A stretch of 64,000 bases of DNA from Rhodocyclales bacterium. Lineage in GTDB: Bacteria; Pseudomonadota; Gammaproteobacteria; Burkholderiales; Rhodocyclaceae. The stretch spans positions 1 to 64,000 of the forward strand of contig JACOUN010000109.1 in the NCBI GenBank assembly GCA_016177805.1. The letters run 5' to 3'. The notes beneath the pieces were generated by a model that saw only the letters and a program-made list of their open reading frames with translations, was not told where the DNA came from and ran no database searches. The translations under genes were made by a program, and so were the position numbers. Positions within the stretch are counted from its first letter, which is position 1. The number at the start of each line of letters is the position of its first letter. Of the stretch, positions 29,152 through 38,514 are shown piece by piece.

Positions 29152-32100
29152 TCGCCAGACTCATCCGCTGGTCCATCGCCAACCGCTTTCTGGTACTGCT
29201 AGCGACCGGGATGGTCACGGCCTGGGGCGTGGTGGCCTTGTCGCGCACCCCGCTCGACGCCCTGCCCGACCTCTCGGACGTGCAGGTCATCATCCGCACC
29301 ACCTTCCCCGGCCAGGCGCCGCAACTGGTCGAGAACCAGGTCACCTATCCGCTCACCACCACCATGCTGTCGGTGCCCGGCGCCAAGGTGGTGCGCGGCT
29401 ACTCGTTCTTCGGCGACAGCTACGTCTATGTGCTGTTCGAGGACGGCACCGACCTGTACTGGGCGCGCACGCGCGTGCTGGAGTACCTCAACCAGGTGCA
29501 GTCGCGCCTGCCGCCGGGGGCCAGCTCGTCGATCGGGCCGGACGCGACCGGGGTGGGCTGGATCTACCAGTACGCACTGGTCGACAAGTCGGGCACGCAG
29601 GACATCTCGCAATTGCGCACCCTGCAGGACTGGTTTCTCAAGTTCGAGTTGAAGACCGTGCCCAACGTGGCCGAAGTGGCCACCATCGGCGGCATGGTCC
29701 GGCAGTATCAGGTAGTGCTCGATCCGGACAAGCTCGCCGCCTACGGCATTGCGCATGCGCGGGTGGTGGAGGCGATCCGCCGCGGCAACCAGGAGGCCGG
29801 CGGCTCGGTGCTGGAGCTGGGCGAGGCCGAGTACATGGTGCGCGCCTCGGGCTATCTGCAAAACCTCGACGACTTCCGCGCGATCCCGCTGATGACCACC
29901 GATGCGGGCGTGTCGGTGCGGCTTGGCGATGTGGCGCGCATCCAGCTCGGCCCCGAGATGCGGCGCGGCATCGGCGAGTTCGACGGCGTGGGCGAGGCGG
30001 TGGGGGGCGTGATCGTGATGCGCTCCGGCAAGAACGCGCTCACCACCATCCGGGCGGTGAAGGAGCGGCTTGCCACCCTGCAACAGAGCCTGCCCAAGGG
30101 CGTGGAGATCGTGCCGGTGTACGACCGCTCCGGCTTGATCGAGCGCGCCATCGACAACCTCAGCCACAAGCTGGTGGAGGAATTCATCGTCGTCGCGGTG
30201 GTGTGCGCGCTGTTCCTGTTTCACCTGCGTTCGGCCTTTGTGGCCATCGTGTCGCTGCCCCTGGGCATCCTCATGGCCTTCATCGTCATGCAGCAGCAGG
30301 GCGTGAACGCCAACATCATGTCCCTGGGCGGCATCGCCATCGCCATCGGCGCCATGGTGGATGCGGCGGTGGTGATGATCGAGAACGCCCACAAGCATCT
30401 CGAGGCCTGGGGACACGAGCATCCCGGCGAGAAGCTGGTGGGCGACGCGCGCTGGGCGGTGATCGGCAACGCCGCCGCCGAGGTCGGGCCGGCGCTCTTT
30501 TTCTCGCTCCTGATCATCACCCTGTCCTTCATTCCGGTGTTCACCCTGGAGGCCCAGGAGGGGCGGATGTTCTCGCCGCTCGCCTTCACCAAGACCTACG
30601 CCATGGCGGCGGCGGCGGGGCTGGCGGTGACGCTGATTCCGGTGCTGATGGGCTACCTGATCCGCGGCCGGATTCCGGATGAGCAGGCCAACCCGCTCAA
30701 CCGCTGGCTGATCGTGGCCTACCGCCCGCTGCTCGACGGCGTGCTGCGCTTCCCCAAGGCGACGCTGGCGCTGGCCGTGGTGGTGCTGCTCGCGAGTCTG
30801 TGGCCCTTGCAGCACATCGGCAGCGAGTTCATGCCGCAGCTCGACGAAGGCGACCTGCTCTACATGCCCATCGCGCTGCCGGGCCTGTCCGCCGGCAAGG
30901 CGGCCGAGCTGCTGCAGCAGACCGACCGCCTGATCAAGCGCGTGCCCGAAGTGAAGAGCGTGTATGGCAAGGCGGGCCGCGCGGCGACCGCCACCGACCC
31001 GGCGCCGCTGGTGATGTTCGAGACCACCATCCAGCTCAAGCCACGCGACGAATGGCGACCGGGCATGACGCCGGACAAGCTGGTGGACGAGCTCGACAAG
31101 ACCGTGCGCGTGCCGGGCCTGACCAACATCTGGGTGCCGCCGATCCGCAACCGCCTCGACATGCTGGCCACCGGCATCAAGAGCCCGGTGGGGGTCAAGG
31201 TGCTGGGGCCGGAGCTGGCCGTCATCGACCGCCTGACCGGCGAGATCGAGCGCGCGCTCAAGCCGGTGCCGGGCGTGACCAGCGCCTTCGCCGAGCGCCT
31301 GACCGGCGGGCGCTACGTGAACGTGGACATCCGCCGCGAGGCCGCCGCCCGCTACGGCCTCAACATCGCCGACGTGCAGTCGGTGGTCAGCTCGGCCGTG
31401 GGCGGCATGAACGTCGGCGAGACGGTGGAAGGGCTGCAGCGCTTCCCGATCAACGTGCGCTACCCGCGCGAGATCCGTGATTCGCTGGCGCGGCTGCGCA
31501 CGCTGCCCATCATCACCCCGAGCGGGCAGCAGCTTGTACTCGCCGATGTCGCCGAGATCCGCATCGACGACGGCCCGCCCATGCTGCGCAGCGAGAACGC
31601 GCGGCTGGCCGGCTACGTGTATGTCGACATCCGAGGCCGCGACCTAGGCTCGGCGGTGCGCGACATGCAGCGCACCGTGGCCGAGCAGGTGGCGCTGCCG
31701 CCGGGCTACTCGCTGTCGTGGTCGGGGCAGTTCGAATTCCTCGAACGCGCCACCGCCAAGCTCAAGCTGGTGGTGCCCTTCACGCTGCTGATCATCTTCG
31801 TGCTGCTCTATCTCGCCTTCAAGCACTTCGGAGAGGCGCTGCTGATCATGACCACCCTGCCCTTCGCGCTGGTCGGCGGCGTGTGGCTGCTCTACCTGCT
31901 CGACTACAACCGGTCGGTGGCGGGCGTGGTGGGCTTCATCGCGCTCGCCGGGGTGGCCGCCGAGTTCGGCGTGATCATGCTGCTGTACCTCAAGCAGGCC
32001 TGGTTCGAGCGGCTCGACGAGAGCAAGACCACCGAGGCCGACCTGCTCGAGGCGATCCGCGAAGGCGCGGTGCTGCGCGTGCGCCCCAAGGCGATGACGG

Positions 32101-32291
32101 TGGCGGTGATCCTCGCCGGCCTGTTCCCCATCATGTGGGGCGCCGGCACCGGCAGCGAGGTCATGCAACGCATCGCCGCGCCCATGGTGGGCGGCATGAT
32201 TACCGCACCGCTGTTGTCGATGTTCGTGATCCCCGCCGCCTATCTGCTGATGCGCCGGCGCGGACGCAAGGATGGCGAATACCAGCGCTGA
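29148..32291 (+). CDS. cusA: CusA-type heavy-metal RND pump
   Basis: A 1047-residue inner-membrane RND transporter of the heavy-metal (HME) class. The N-terminus [19 protein letters not shown] and TM4 block [20 protein letters not shown] are typical of CusA/CzcA. The large periplasmic loops and twelve membrane helices are in normal order. Proton-relay Asp is in GAMVDAA. It would export Cu(I)/Ag(I) powered by protons. ATG 29148 is fixed by the 4-bp overlap with cusB. Confidence 0.95.
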   Translation: MIARLIRWSIANRFLVLLATGMVTAWGVVALSRTPLDALPDLSDVQVIIRTTFPGQAPQLVENQVTYPLTTTMLSVPGAKVVRGYSFFGDSYVYVLFEDGTDLYWARTRVLEYLNQVQSRLPPGASSSIGPDATGVGWIYQYALVDKSGTQDISQLRTLQDWFLKFELKTVPNVAEVATIGGMVRQYQVVLDPDKLAAYGIAHARVVEAIRRGNQEAGGSVLELGEAEYMVRASGYLQNLDDFRAIPLMTTDAGVSVRLGDVARIQLGPEMRRGIGEFDGVGEAVGGVIVMRSGKNALTTIRAVKERLATLQQSLPKGVEIVPVYDRSGLIERAIDNLSHKLVEEFIVVAVVCALFLFHLRSAFVAIVSLPLGILMAFIVMQQQGVNANIMSLGGIAIAIGAMVDAAVVMIENAHKHLEAWGHEHPGEKLVGDARWAVIGNAAAEVGPALFFSLLIITLSFIPVFTLEAQEGRMFSPLAFTKTYAMAAAAGLAVTLIPVLMGYLIRGRIPDEQANPLNRWLIVAYRPLLDGVLRFPKATLALAVVVLLASLWPLQHIGSEFMPQLDEGDLLYMPIALPGLSAGKAAELLQQTDRLIKRVPEVKSVYGKAGRAATATDPAPLVMFETTIQLKPRDEWRPGMTPDKLVDELDKTVRVPGLTNIWVPPIRNRLDMLATGIKSPVGVKVLGPELAVIDRLTGEIERALKPVPGVTSAFAERLTGGRYVNVDIRREAAARYGLNIADVQSVVSSAVGGMNVGETVEGLQRFPINVRYPREIRDSLARLRTLPIITPSGQQLVLADVAEIRIDDGPPMLRSENARLAGYVYVDIRGRDLGSAVRDMQRTVAEQVALPPGYSLSWSGQFEFLERATAKLKLVVPFTLLIIFVLLYLAFKHFGEALLIMTTLPFALVGGVWLLYLLDYNRSVAGVVGFIALAGVAAEFGVIMLLYLKQAWFERLDESKTTEADLLEAIREGAVLRVRPKAMTVAVILAGLFPIMWGAGTGSEVMQRIAAPMVGGMITAPLLSMFVIPAAYLLMRRRGRKDGEYQR

Positions 32292-32342
32292 ACGTGGATG
32301 CGCCGGCACACTTTTTTTCAACCGCAAGCAAAGGAAGTAAAC

Positions 32343-32717
32343 ATGAAACACATCACGAAACTCGCCCTGTCCGTCGCCCTGACCCTCGGTGCCGGCGGCG
32401 CGCTGGCTCAGCAGAAGATGGAAGACATGAAGGGGATGCCGATGGGCGGCGACAAGGCCATGCCCATGAAGGACATACCGATGGGCGCCACCCAGGGCCA
32501 GGTCCACCACGCCAACGGCACGGTGAAGAAGGTCGATGCCGTCAATGGCATGGTCACCCTGGCCCACGGGCCGGTGGCGAGCCTCGAATGGCCGGCCATG
32601 ACCATGGGCTTCAAGGTCAAGGACAAGGCGCTGTTGGACAAGCTCGCCGTCGGCGCGCAGGTGGCGTTCGACTTCGTCAAGGAGGGCGCCGGCTACGTGG
32701 TGACCGCCGTGCGCTGA
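32343..32717 (+). CDS. cusF: CusF periplasmic Cu(I)/Ag(I) chaperone
   Basis: A 124-residue exported protein. After the signal (to about LAQQ) come Met-rich stretches (MKGMPMGGDKAMPM) and a CusF OB fold with VTLAHGPVASLEWPAMTMGF: His, Trp, Met, Met ligands in the known order. It delivers metal to the CusCBA pump. The ATG at 32343 is used because the signal peptide begins there and AAGGAAG lies upstream. It lies 51 bp after cusA. Confidence 0.93.
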   Translation: MKHITKLALSVALTLGAGGALAQQKMEDMKGMPMGGDKAMPMKDIPMGATQGQVHHANGTVKKVDAVNGMVTLAHGPVASLEWPAMTMGFKVKDKALLDKLAVGAQVAFDFVKEGAGYVVTAVR

Positions 32718-32870
32718 GGCCCCAGGGGCGGGGTCGGGGGTTCGCTTGTTGAACTTCCGGCCTCGCCGGGCGTCGCACATGCTGGAACCCGGCTGTGCGA
32801 TGCTTGCTCCGGCGCTGCATCCGGAATGCCGGCGTAGAATCTTCGAACAATACCGATCCGTCCTTAAGCC

Positions 32871-33230
32871 ATGCATCTCATCCGACGACTGATTGCGCTG
32901 CTGCTGATCGTCACGCTGCCCGTGTACGCGTGGGCGGCGCTCGGGCTGCCGGACGCCTGCCCGATGCAGGTCGAGGCGGTGGCGCAGGCGGGCGAGATCG
33001 GGAACGATTGCTGCGCGAGTGTCGAGTCGGACGACGATGCGTCCTCGGAGCCGACCGAGCGCACGCCGTGCAAGCCTGGCCAGCAGTGCAAGACCGGCAG
33101 CATCCATCCCCCGTACCTGCCCACAACGGCGCAGGCGCACGCCGCGCCCGCGACGATCGTCGCCTTCGCCGAATCCCCCCTGCTCTCTCGCAGTCCCGCC
33201 GGAATCTGGCGACCACCCCGCAGCGTCTGA
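32871..33230 (+). CDS. Cys-rich exported protein, copy 2 (copper-module linked)
   Basis: A 119-residue paralogue of the protein at 25763. It has a signal peptide (MHLIRRLIALLLIVTLPVYAWA), CPMQ, a CC pair, PCKPGQQCKTG and a C-terminal AGIWRPPRSV. Both genes are preceded by a TAGAAT-like -10. It lies between cusF and PCuAC. Roles in copper binding or disulfide exchange are conjecture. Confidence 0.75.
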   Translation: MHLIRRLIALLLIVTLPVYAWAALGLPDACPMQVEAVAQAGEIGNDCCASVESDDDASSEPTERTPCKPGQQCKTGSIHPPYLPTTAQAHAAPATIVAFAESPLLSRSPAGIWRPPRSV

Positions 33231-33307
33231 CCCGTCCCTGGCGAAACGTCCTTCCGGCACGCGCGCTGCGTCTGCCGGAGGCGTTCCGCTCGCCCTGAAC
33301 CCGGTTC

Positions 33308-33365
33308 AACCTGGATTCCATGGCTGACCGCACGTTCGGGCACTTCCAAGCGATAAATCCAGGTT
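33308..33365. repeat. Inverted repeat upstream of PCuAC gene
   Basis: AACCTGGATT (33308-33317) and AATCCAGGTT (33356-33365) form a perfect 10-bp inverted repeat with a 38-bp spacer, in the gap before the PCuAC gene. It may be an operator pair or a scar; no protein is known for it. Confidence 0.45.
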
Positions 33366-33417
33366 CGATGCCGCCGCAACGGCGCTTTACACGCGGACGC
33401 GGCAGCGAGGAGATGGC

Positions 33418-33882
33418 ATGACGATGCAAGCAAGGAGAAAAATGGCGGCCCTGCTCGGCGCGCTGGCGCTGGCGCTGCCGACCGCCGCTGCGGAGACGCT
33501 CGCGGTGCGCGACGCGCGGATCCTGGCCACGGTGCCGGGGCAGCGCGTGGCCGCGGCCTACCTGACGATGGAAAGCCCGGTGGCTGCCCGGGTGGTGGCT
33601 GCCGCCTCCGACGCAGCCGCCTCGGTGAGCTTCCACCGCATGACGATGGACGGCGAGGTGATGCGCATGCGCCGCGTCGACGAACTCGAACTCACCGCCG
33701 GACGCGCGCTGCGCCTCGTCCCCGGCGGCGTGCACCTGATGTTCACCGGCCTGTCGCAGCCGCTGCACCCCGGCGGCACCGTGGCACTGCGCCTCACCGT
33801 GCGCGAGACCGGCGGCGCCAGCCGCGTGGTGGCGGTGACGCTGCCGGTGGTGGACTGGCGGCAGGGAGGCGGCCATGAGTGA
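33418..33882 (+). CDS. PCu(A)C periplasmic copper chaperone
   Basis: A 154-residue exported protein of the PCuAC family. The Cu(I) motif H(M)X10MX21HXM is recognised in SFHRMTMDGEVMRM followed later by GGVHLMF. PCuAC moves Cu(I) toward cytochrome oxidase CuA, usually together with SCO. It overlaps the SCO gene by 8 bp, which supports this role. ATG 33418 was chosen; M9 is an alternative. Confidence 0.9.
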   Translation: MTMQARRKMAALLGALALALPTAAAETLAVRDARILATVPGQRVAAAYLTMESPVAARVVAAASDAAASVSFHRMTMDGEVMRMRRVDELELTAGRALRLVPGGVHLMFTGLSQPLHPGGTVALRLTVRETGGASRVVAVTLPVVDWRQGGGHE

Positions 33883-34477
33883 GGCGCGCCGTCGCCTGCT
33901 GCTGCGCGCCGGCGGCCTGCTGGCGTTGACGCTGGCGCTGCCGTCCTGCGCGAAGAAGCAGGAGCCCTTCCAGGGCACCGACATCACCGGCGTGGACTGG
34001 GGCCGCGACTTTCGCCTCGGCGACCACACCGGCAGGCCGCGCACCCTCGCCGACTTTCGCGGCCAGGCGGTGCTGCTGTTCTTCGGCTACACCCACTGCC
34101 CCGACGCCTGCCCGACGACGCTGGCGAAGATGGCGCGAGCGGTCGAACTGCTCGGCGAAGACGGCGCGCGCGTCCAGGGGCTGTTCGTGACCCTGGACCC
34201 GGCGCGCGACACCGCTGCGGTGCTCGGGCAGTACGTGCCGGCGTTTCACCCGAATTTCCTCGGCCTGCGTGGCAGCGAGGCCGAAGTGGTACGCACCGCC
34301 GGGGACTTCAAGCTGTTCTTCGCCCGCCAGGCACCCGACGCGTCGGGTTTCTACACCGTGGACCACCAGCCTGCGGTGTACGCGTTCGACCCGCAAGGAC
34401 GGCTACGCCTGTTGTATTTCCGCGGCAAATCCGAGCCGCAGGTGATTGCCCATGACCTGCGGATCCTGCTGCGGTGA
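33875..34477 (+). CDS. SCO1/SenC family copper/thiol protein
   Basis: A 200-residue lipoprotein-like or membrane-anchored thioredoxin-fold protein. The CxxxC copper motif is in YTHCPDACPTT and the distal His in TVDHQPAVYAF. The N-terminus LTLALPSCAKK looks like a lipobox. SCO proteins assemble the CuA centre of cytochrome oxidase and receive copper from PCuAC, whose gene precedes it. Confidence 0.93.
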   Translation: MSEARRRLLLRAGGLLALTLALPSCAKKQEPFQGTDITGVDWGRDFRLGDHTGRPRTLADFRGQAVLLFFGYTHCPDACPTTLAKMARAVELLGEDGARVQGLFVTLDPARDTAAVLGQYVPAFHPNFLGLRGSEAEVVRTAGDFKLFFARQAPDASGFYTVDHQPAVYAFDPQGRLRLLYFRGKSEPQVIAHDLRILLR

Positions 34478-34512
34478 CGAACTCACCCCCCCCTACCGAG
34501 GAGACCTCCGAG

Positions 34513-35178
34513 ATGACCATCTTGCGTACCCTGACGGCGCTGGCCGCGCTCGGTGCCCCGCTGCTCGCCCACGCGGCCGGCGACGCCGAAAGCGGCGCGC
34601 AGGCCTTTCGCGCCTGCGCCGCCTGCCATTCGCTGGTGGCCGGCGAGCACCGCACCGGCCCCAGCCTGGCCACGGTGTTCGGCCGCCGCGCCGGCACCGT
34701 GGAAGGCTTTGCCCGCTACTCAGAGGCGCTGCGCCAGTCGACCGTGGTGTGGGACGAGGCGGCGCTGGATGCCTGGCTGCGCGACCCGGCCGCCTTCATT
34801 CCCGGCAACGCGATGCTCTTCCGCGGCCTGCCCGAGGCCCCCGCCCGCGCCGACCTGATCGCCTATCTGCGCGCGGTCGCCACCGGCAAGACCGCCGCCC
34901 CGGCGACAGGCGGCCTGCCGGATCTGAAAACGGTCGACGCGGGCCAACGGGTGAGCGCCATCCGCCATTGCGGCGACACCTATCACGTCACTTTGGGGGA
35001 CGGAGCGACCGTCCCATTCTGGGAGTTCAACCTGCGCTTCAAGACCGACACCTCGTCGCGCGGCCCGAGCCGGGGCGAGCCGGTGATCGTCAGCACTGGC
35101 ATGGGCGGCGATCGGGCGCAAGTGGTGTTCGCCACGCCGGTAGAGATTTCCGCCTTCATCCGGAACGAATGCCCATGA
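34513..35178 (+). CDS. c-type cytochrome with extra C-terminal domain
   Basis: A 221-residue exported cytochrome. The signal ends near AHAAGD; the haem site is FRACAACHSL (CxxCH), and the axial Met is in PGNAMLFRG, giving a class I cytochrome of about 105 residues. The last ~90 residues (DAGQRVSAIRHCGDTYHVT ...) form a separate domain with two more cysteines, no known family. The ATG at 34513 has GAGGAGA upstream. It overlaps the TlpA-like gene by 4 bp. Confidence 0.85.
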   Translation: MTILRTLTALAALGAPLLAHAAGDAESGAQAFRACAACHSLVAGEHRTGPSLATVFGRRAGTVEGFARYSEALRQSTVVWDEAALDAWLRDPAAFIPGNAMLFRGLPEAPARADLIAYLRAVATGKTAAPATGGLPDLKTVDAGQRVSAIRHCGDTYHVTLGDGATVPFWEFNLRFKTDTSSRGPSRGEPVIVSTGMGGDRAQVVFATPVEISAFIRNECP

Positions 35179-35744
35179 CGACGCGCATCGCAAAGCGCCA
35201 CAGCCTGTTGATCGCCGGCGCGCTCGTCGTCGCCGCCGCTGTCGTCACCGGGCTGCACGGCTTCCCGCAGCCGGCCTTGGACGCGGACGCGGCGCGCGCA
35301 TCGGCGCAGATCCCCGAGATCCGTTTCGTGGATGACGACGGGACGCCCCGCACGCTGGCCGATTTCCATGGCCGGGTGGTGCTGCTCAACCTGTGGGCCA
35401 CCTGGTGCGTGCCCTGCCGCCAGGAGATGCCCTCGCTCGACCGCCTGCAGGCGACGCTCGGCGGCCCCGGCTTCGAGGTGCTGGCGCTGTCCATCGACAA
35501 CAGCGCCCAGGCCGTGCGCGACTTCTATCGCGAGTACGGCATCGGCCGGCTGGCGATCTATATCGACCCCTCGACGCGGGTCACCGACACCCTCGACGCC
35601 GTCGGCATTCCCACCACCGTGCTGGTCGACCGCGACGGCCGCGAGCGCTGGCGTCGGGTGGGGCCGGCCGAGTGGGATGCGCCGGAGATGGTTGAGCAGA
35701 TTCTCAGCCACCTCGGTAGCGGTAGCGGAGCAGACCTGCCATGA
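35175..35744 (+). CDS. TlpA/ResA-like thioredoxin
   Basis: A 189-residue membrane-anchored thioredoxin. An N-terminal hydrophobic anchor (LLIAGALVVAAAVV) is followed by the AhpC/TSA-like fold with WCVPC as active site and a cis-Pro in GIPTTVLVD. It may reduce SCO/cytochrome cysteines. The ATG at 35175 overlaps the cytochrome stop; ATG 35169 is an alternative. It overlaps ccdA by 4 bp. Confidence 0.9.
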   Translation: MTTRIAKRHSLLIAGALVVAAAVVTGLHGFPQPALDADAARASAQIPEIRFVDDDGTPRTLADFHGRVVLLNLWATWCVPCRQEMPSLDRLQATLGGPGFEVLALSIDNSAQAVRDFYREYGIGRLAIYIDPSTRVTDTLDAVGIPTTVLVDRDGRERWRRVGPAEWDAPEMVEQILSHLGSGSGADLP

Positions 35745-36484
35745 TCGACGCATCCACCCTCGGTCTCGCCGGCGCTGCCGCAGCCGGCCTGATCTCCTTC
35801 CTGTCGCCCTGCGTGCTGCCGCTGGTGCCGGCCTATGTCTCGTACATGGCGGGACACTCGATGCACGGCACGCAAGTCGACGCCGACGCCCGCAGCCGCC
35901 TCCACGCGGGGGTGATGAGCCTGTTCTTCGTGCTGGGCTTCTCCGCGGTGTTCATCGCGCTGGGCGCGAGCGCCACCGCGCTCGGTCAGGCGCTGCTGCG
36001 CTACCGTCACGAGGCCGGCCTGGTCGGCGGCGCCATTGTCATCGGCTTCGGGCTGTTCATGCTCGGCTTGTTCCGCCACGTGTCGTGGTTCCACCGCGAC
36101 CTGCGCTTCCACCCGCATCTGGCGAGCGGGCATCCGGCCTCCGCGCTGGTGCTCGGTGTCGCCTTCGGTTTCGGCTGGACGCCGTGCATCGGCCCGGTGC
36201 TGGGGGTGATCCTGACCGCCAGCGCGATGCAGGGCTCCGTCTCCGGCGGCGTGTCGCTGCTGGCGGCCTACGCCCTGGGGCTGGGTGTGCCCTTCGTGCT
36301 CTCGGCGGTGTTCATGCGCGAGATGGTCGGCCGGCTCAAGACGCTGCGCCACGCCGGACGCCCGCTGCAGGTGGTCGCCGGCCTGGTGATGGTGGCGATG
36401 GGCGTGGCAATGATGACCGGTCAGCTGACGGCGTTCAGCTACTGGCTGCTGGAGCAGTTCCCCGTACTCGGACGCATCGGCTGA
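35741..36484 (+). CDS. ccdA: CcdA-type thiol-disulfide transporter
   Basis: A 247-residue protein of six membrane helices, without large soluble domains. The two conserved Cys blocks are SPCVLPLVPAY and GWTPCIGPVLG. It passes electrons from cytoplasmic thioredoxin to the periplasm, probably to the TlpA-like protein encoded just upstream, supporting cytochrome/SCO maturation. Confidence 0.9.
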   Translation: MIDASTLGLAGAAAAGLISFLSPCVLPLVPAYVSYMAGHSMHGTQVDADARSRLHAGVMSLFFVLGFSAVFIALGASATALGQALLRYRHEAGLVGGAIVIGFGLFMLGLFRHVSWFHRDLRFHPHLASGHPASALVLGVAFGFGWTPCIGPVLGVILTASAMQGSVSGGVSLLAAYALGLGVPFVLSAVFMREMVGRLKTLRHAGRPLQVVAGLVMVAMGVAMMTGQLTAFSYWLLEQFPVLGRIG

Positions 36485-36551
36485 AGCGTGCGGGTTTTTC
36501 AAGGGCGGCGGCGAAGCTCGCGGCCCCTCGTTTTCAACAAAGGAGCTTGAA

Positions 36552-36911
36552 ATGAGCAAGAAACGTGTAGTGATCGGGGTGCTGACAGCGCTCCTGGTGT
36601 CGGGCAGCCTCGCGTTGGCGGCCCAGGAACAACAGTCCGGTGCCGGGGGCATGGGTGGGATGCCGATGAACCCGGGGATGATGGGTCAGGACGGCATGAT
36701 GGGTCAGGGCGGCATGATGGGCATGATGGGCATGATGAACATGATGCAGCACTGCCAGAAGATGATGGGCGGAGCTGGCATGACGGGCGCTCTGGTGCCG
36801 CAGCTGCCTCCCGGCAACGACAAGCTGCAGCTCAAGATGCAGGCCGAGATCATGCAGAAGGTCGGCGAGATCACCGCCCGCTATGCCGATCAGGTCAAGG
36901 AGGCAAAGTGA
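36552..36911 (+). CDS. Met-rich exported protein, probably copper-binding
   Basis: A 119-residue exported protein with a signal peptide to about residue 24 and a Met/Gly-rich centre (GMGGMPMNPGMMGQDGMMG ...), then MMQHCQKMMGG. Such Met clusters bind Cu(I). A good AAGGAG site precedes. The stop overlaps the GTG/ATG of the next gene. Similar Met-rich proteins sit in copper operons. Confidence 0.8.
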   Translation: MSKKRVVIGVLTALLVSGSLALAAQEQQSGAGGMGGMPMNPGMMGQDGMMGQGGMMGMMGMMNMMQHCQKMMGGAGMTGALVPQLPPGNDKLQLKMQAEIMQKVGEITARYADQVKEAK

Positions 36912-36913
36912 GC

Positions 36914-37261
36914 ATGGACGAACCAGGGGCCGCTCTCGACAGGCGTGCGGCGCTGGGGCGCCTGGGCGCGCCGGCCTGGCGCGAACCCGACGCACACGGA
37001 GAAATGCCGGCGCCACCGCACAACCACGAGGGTCACACCTGGAAGCATGCGGACGGGATGCTCTACCGGATCGTCCGCGACGGCTGGCGTGATCCTTTCA
37101 ACAAGACCGAGCGGCTCACCATGCCGGCTTTCGGACAAATCCTGTCCCCGACGGAAATCCGCGCCGTGGTCAACGACCTGAAGACCCGGTGGTCGCCCGA
37201 GCAGCGACGCTTCCAAATCGAGGAGAGCCGCAAGGCGCCCTTCCCACCCGAGGCGGGGTGA
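36914..37261 (+). pseudogene. Truncated cytochrome c domain lacking the haem motif
   Basis: 115 codons from ATG 36914 (AGGAGG upstream). The C-terminal part, HADGMLYRIVRDGWRDPF, KTERLTMPAFG and LSPTEIRAVVNDLK, looks like the end of a single-haem cytochrome c with the axial Met (TMPAFG). No CxxCH occurs in any frame nearby. It is probably the 3' part of a cytochrome gene fused by deletion to the Met-rich gene. It may still be translated, but haem c attachment is not possible. Confidence 0.65.
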
Positions 37262-37438
37262 GTCCGGCGTACCCCCGTGTATCTCGATCCAAATGAAAGG
37301 AGGACCATCATGCGTTACCCGAAAATCCTCAACCAAGCCCGAAGTCTTCGCCTCCTTCTGACCGGCGAGGGTGCCGTGCGGGAGAGGGTTTTCCGGCCGG
37401 CGCCCGTACCCGATTCCTCATCCACCTGGAGTTTACTC

Positions 37439-38365
37439 ATGTTGCTTGAACGTTTTCCCTTCGTCACCGGCCTGCTCGCCGCGCTGCTCGTCCTCGGCAG
37501 TCCGAGCGCGGCGGCCGAAGTCACCCTCACCCACGTCCACGGCCTCGCCTGGAGCGCCGACGGCGCGCGGCTGTACATCCCCAGCCACCACGGCCTGGCT
37601 GTCTACGAGAACGGCGCGTGGTCCAAGGCGCCAGGGCCGCAGCACGATTACATGGGCTTCTCCGCCACCCGCGAACGCTTCTACAGCAGCGGCCATCCGG
37701 CGCCGAACTCGGGTCTGGTCAACCCCTTCGGCCTGATCCGCAGCGACGACGGCGGCACGACGTGGACCAAGCTCGGCCTGGAAGGCGAGTCCGACTTCCA
37801 CGTGCTCGCCACCGGCTACACCAGCAACGCGGTGTACGTGTTCAACCACGGGCGCAACTCGCGCATGAAGTCCTCCGGCCTGTACTACACGCTCAACGAC
37901 GGCTTCACCTGGAAGCAGACCGCCGGGCGTGGCATCGAAGGCGAACCCATGAGCCTCGCGGTGCATCCCGAGGACGCGAAGGTGGTGGCGGTCGGGACCC
38001 GCGACGCTCTCTTCCTGTCGGTAGACGCCGGCGAAAGCTTCCGCCGAGTCGCCTCTGGCCAGGTCCTGGCCGTATCCTTCGACCTCGATGGCACCCGTCT
38101 GTGGCACGCCGGTCATGACGGCACACCGACGCTCACGCGGGTGGACTGGAAGAGCGGCCAGGCGAGCGCCGTGAGCCTGCCGCCGCTCGCCGACGACGCG
38201 GTGGCGTACATCGCCCAGAACCCGGCCCGGCGCGACGAGTACGCGATCGCCACCTTCAAGCGCAGTGCCTTCCTGAGCCGCGACGGCGGCAAGACCTGGG
38301 AGGCGATCGCACGCCAGGGACAGGGGCTGGATCGCGGCGACGGCACGGCAGCGAAGCAGCGATGA
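37439..38365 (+). CDS. BNR/sialidase-like beta-propeller exported protein
   Basis: A 308-residue exported protein. The signal peptide is MLLERFPFVTGLLAALLVLG to AAAE. The mature part has repeated BNR/Asp-box-like strands (SDDGGTTWTKL, LNDGFTWKQT, SRDGGKTWEA). The HVHGLAWSADGARLYIPSH region is typical of the F510_1955-type glycosylhydrolase-like proteins. No enzyme activity is established. An in-frame ATG at 37311 with a strong ribosome site exists, but the signal peptide places the start here. Confidence 0.8.
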   Translation: MLLERFPFVTGLLAALLVLGSPSAAAEVTLTHVHGLAWSADGARLYIPSHHGLAVYENGAWSKAPGPQHDYMGFSATRERFYSSGHPAPNSGLVNPFGLIRSDDGGTTWTKLGLEGESDFHVLATGYTSNAVYVFNHGRNSRMKSSGLYYTLNDGFTWKQTAGRGIEGEPMSLAVHPEDAKVVAVGTRDALFLSVDAGESFRRVASGQVLAVSFDLDGTRLWHAGHDGTPTLTRVDWKSGQASAVSLPPLADDAVAYIAQNPARRDEYAIATFKRSAFLSRDGGKTWEAIARQGQGLDRGDGTAAKQR

Positions 38366-38385
38366 CTTTGTGACGAAGCCAGCCG

Positions 38386-38452
38386 CGGAGGAAACCAAAC
38401 CGCCGCTCACCCCGATCAATGTACTGGAAAATGTACTAAGACCCGTGGCTGG
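38386..38452 (+). repeat. 67-bp direct repeat, copy A
   Basis: A 67-bp sequence beginning CGGAGGAAACC, about 90% identical (seven differences) to 46759-46825, in the same orientation. It is followed by the hairpin CAGCGGAAGCCGCTG (38453-38467). It lies just outside the SDR-RND-TetR-OMF block. Confidence 0.85.
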
Positions 38453-38514
38453 CAGCGGAAGCCGCTGACCGGTCTCGTCGAATTCTTGCGACGGACTGGA
38501 AGGTTGGGGCCGAT

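Noticed and set aside
36914-37261. A functional c-type cytochrome
   Set aside because: The C-terminal half fits, but no CxxCH motif is present in any frame around it.
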